Of a stretch of DNA of 64,000 nt, positions 62,288 through 64,000 are shown piece by piece. The notes beneath the pieces are model-generated. The model did not search any database. It was not told the DNA's origin and saw only the letters and a program-made list of their open reading frames with translations. The stretch's first letter is position 1, and each line of letters begins with the position of its first letter. The DNA comes from Gordionus sp. m RMFG-2023 (taxonomy: Eukaryota; Nematomorpha; Gordioida; Chordodea; Parachordodidae), in NCBI RefSeq assembly GCF_954871325.1, contig NC_088779.1, forward strand, positions 7,938,846-8,002,845, read 5' to 3'. Made by a program: the position numbers and the translations under genes.

Positions 62288-63529
62288 GTAAAATTTTACA
62301 TTCTTTGCATATTAAAAAGTCTGGTTTTCAACTATTTTAATTAATAATTTTATCCAATTATTATACCTTTAATTAACATATATCGTCTAAGAAATAAGTA
62401 TTTGAGATTTCTTTTCTAATTATACAATGTTTTCTAAATCTTAAAGATCGCGAAATTAAATATCAGATTATTACTATAATTGGCTACCCTAAGATTTAAC
62501 AAAATAAATAAACTTACTTTCCTTAATATAAAATCCTATTCTTATATTTAATAATATTCGGTATTTTAGATGATTTTTATATTATTAAAGTAGTGTCACT
62601 TAACATTTGTAACATCATAAATTATGCTTCGACTTTAGTGTTATCACTATTCTTCATTAATAATTTTTGTTATAAAATCTCTCATAAGATATTTTTACAT
62701 ATATCTCTTTAGTAAACATACCACATTATTATGTTCATTCATTTTTTAATGAAATCTCACAATCTAATTATATCTATCCATATAACTATTTTAGATATGA
62801 AAGATTATATTATAATATCCAAAATTAATAAACTAAAGATATTAATTTGTAATTGACAGATGATTAATTTTTTTGAATATTTATTCGAAGATATTATATT
62901 TAACCTAAGGAGTTCTTTGTTCTAATAAATTAAGATTATCGATTTTTGATCTTATAGAATATATTTTACTATGAAATTGGTATATAAATAAATACATATA
63001 AAAAAATAGGATCCTCTGGAATATTTGAGTATGGTCATGACAATATCTAGAACTCTTTTCAATAAATATATAGTATATTTAGCTTGATCAAATTATATAT
63101 TCTTGAATCCTCTAAAATTATGATTCATCTTTCTTTAATTTTAATGGTTACGCAATTGATTGTCGAATACTTATCTTAATGATGAGAATTTCGAGAGAAT
63201 GACGTAGACTCATTATTTTATGAGAATTTTATGTTTTGAAAGGACATTATATTCCGAACTCATTCGAATACTGTTATCTTAATCGATTAAAGGATTATTG
63301 AAAGCTGCTGAACTCCTATTACATGTATTTTTACAAAATCAAAACTTTTAGAGATGTATTTTTTTATTAAATTATATTATTTTCATTTACAATTAATAAT
63401 ACTTCTTATAATAAAATATTTATATAAAACCTGAGTGATTCTCTCTATTTTAACCGCCATAATTTAAAGATATTTATATATCAAAAATAATATATAAATA
63501 TAAATTATTAATTATATTTTATACTTTAG

Positions 63530-63544
63530 AAACTAAAACTAAAG
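63530..63544 (+). CDS. Candidate microexon ETKTK
   Basis: AAACTAAAACTAAAG after TTATACTTTAG, before GTTTATTTTG. Phase 1: (G)AA-ACT-AAA-ACT-AAA-G, E-T-K-T-K. Thr/Lys-rich like its neighbours despite four changes, with no stop. Confidence 0.55.
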
Positions 63545-64000
63545 GTTTATTTTGCATATTATAATTTAGTCTGATTTTACAACTAATTTAATAAATAATT
63601 TATCCTATATTATATCTTTATTTTACTATCGTTTACGAAATAAATATTTGAGATTTCTTTCTTTATTATAAATGTTCTCTAACTCTTAAAGATCGCGAAA
63701 ATAAATATCAGATTAAATAATCACTTTAATTGGCTACACTGAGATTTAAAATAATAAATAAACTTACTTTTCAATTAAAAGATTTAATATAAAATCCTAT
63801 TCTTGTATTTAATAATTTTCGGTATTTTAGAAAATTTTTATATTTTTGAAGTAGTGTCAATTAACCTTTGTAACAGCATAAATTATGCTTCGTCTTTATT
63901 GTTATCTCTATTCTTTATTATTAACTTTTTGTTGTAAAATCTCCTATAAGATATTTTTACATATATCTCCTTAGTAAACATACCACATTATTAAGAACAT

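Larger units (their letters stand above)
7407..63544 (+). other. Candidate giant microexon gene for a repetitive Gly/Ala- then Thr/Lys-rich protein
   Basis: About 53 short islands share one architecture: a T-rich stretch, an acceptor ending AG (usually TTTAG), 9-18 nt (mostly 15, always a multiple of 3), and a GT donor (GTATAAT in family A, GTTGATA in family B). All are open in phase 1 and end in G with few exceptions, so splicing any exon to the next rebuilds GCT or GGA and keeps the frame. The reverse strand has no AG/GT at these borders. The predicted product runs from Pro-ending blocks through AAGAG-type pentapeptides to GTTTK pentapeptides. Symmetric phase-1 microexons of low-complexity secreted proteins are known from schistosome micro-exon genes; silk-like composition is an analogy only. 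First and last exons, promoter and poly-A site are not identified, and the right end continues beyond the window. A satellite with a conserved GC-rich motif is the alternative. Confidence 0.62.
62241..64000 (+). repeat. Family B array continues to the window edge
   Basis: Two further family B units, more diverged than those at 50-55 kb and closer to the 33-37 kb ones. The last unit is cut by the window end, so the array extends further. Confidence 0.85.

Overview
The window is AT-rich animal-type nuclear DNA. It has no bacterial operons, and its mobile elements are of metazoan kinds: a Ty3/gypsy-like retroelement, a piggyBac element with a pogo/Tigger element nested inside it, hAT-type short elements with 8-bp target duplications, and a LINE with a restriction-like endonuclease. 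I cannot name the species. No tRNA, rRNA, CRISPR or ordinary single-exon host gene was seen.

Layout. 1-6.3 kb: a fossil Ty3/gypsy-like element (nucleocapsid zinc knuckles, protease, a glycine-rich tandem tract, reverse transcriptase, RNase H, integrase) followed by a second zinc-knuckle remnant. 6.3-13.3 kb: very AT-rich sequence with a few short transposon relics. 13.3-33 kb: a tandem array (family A, about 460-490 bp per unit, longer and more mixed units after 28 kb). It is interrupted by the piggyBac/pogo nest (14.6-19.4 kb), a 1165-bp hAT-type element (26-27.1 kb), a MITE and a retroelement fragment. 33.2-56.3 kb: a second tandem array (family B, about 1.2 kb per unit, nearly identical around 50-55 kb). 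57.9-62.2 kb: a damaged LINE and an 18-bp minisatellite interrupt family B, which then runs off the right edge.

Main result. The arrays do not look like plain satellite DNA. Almost every unit carries one tiny GC-richer island with the layout of a microexon on the + strand: a T-rich tract ending in TTTAG, then usually exactly 15 nt (sometimes 9, 12 or 18), then GTATAAT or GTTGATA. In family A the 15-mer is CTGCAGGAGCAGGAG or a variant; in family B it is GAACTACAACTAAAG. All lengths are multiples of three. All exons can be read in phase 1, so each join recreates GCT (Ala) or GGA (Gly), and no island has a stop in that phase. The spliced product would be a low-complexity protein: short Pro-ending blocks (GIP, IAP, DVP), then Gly/Ala pentapeptides (AAGAG, AAAAG, AAEAG), then Gly-Thr-Thr-Thr-Lys pentapeptides. 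Several differences between copies are silent (GGA/GGG/GGC; GCA/GCT; ACA/ACG). I count about 53 candidate microexons, roughly 0.75 kb of coding sequence spread over 56 kb, plus a few wrecked ones. This would be a giant repetitive-protein gene grown by duplicating an intron-microexon-intron unit, and the transposons lie in its introns. The pattern is visible in the sequence. That it is transcribed and spliced is inference, and neither end of the gene is identified here.
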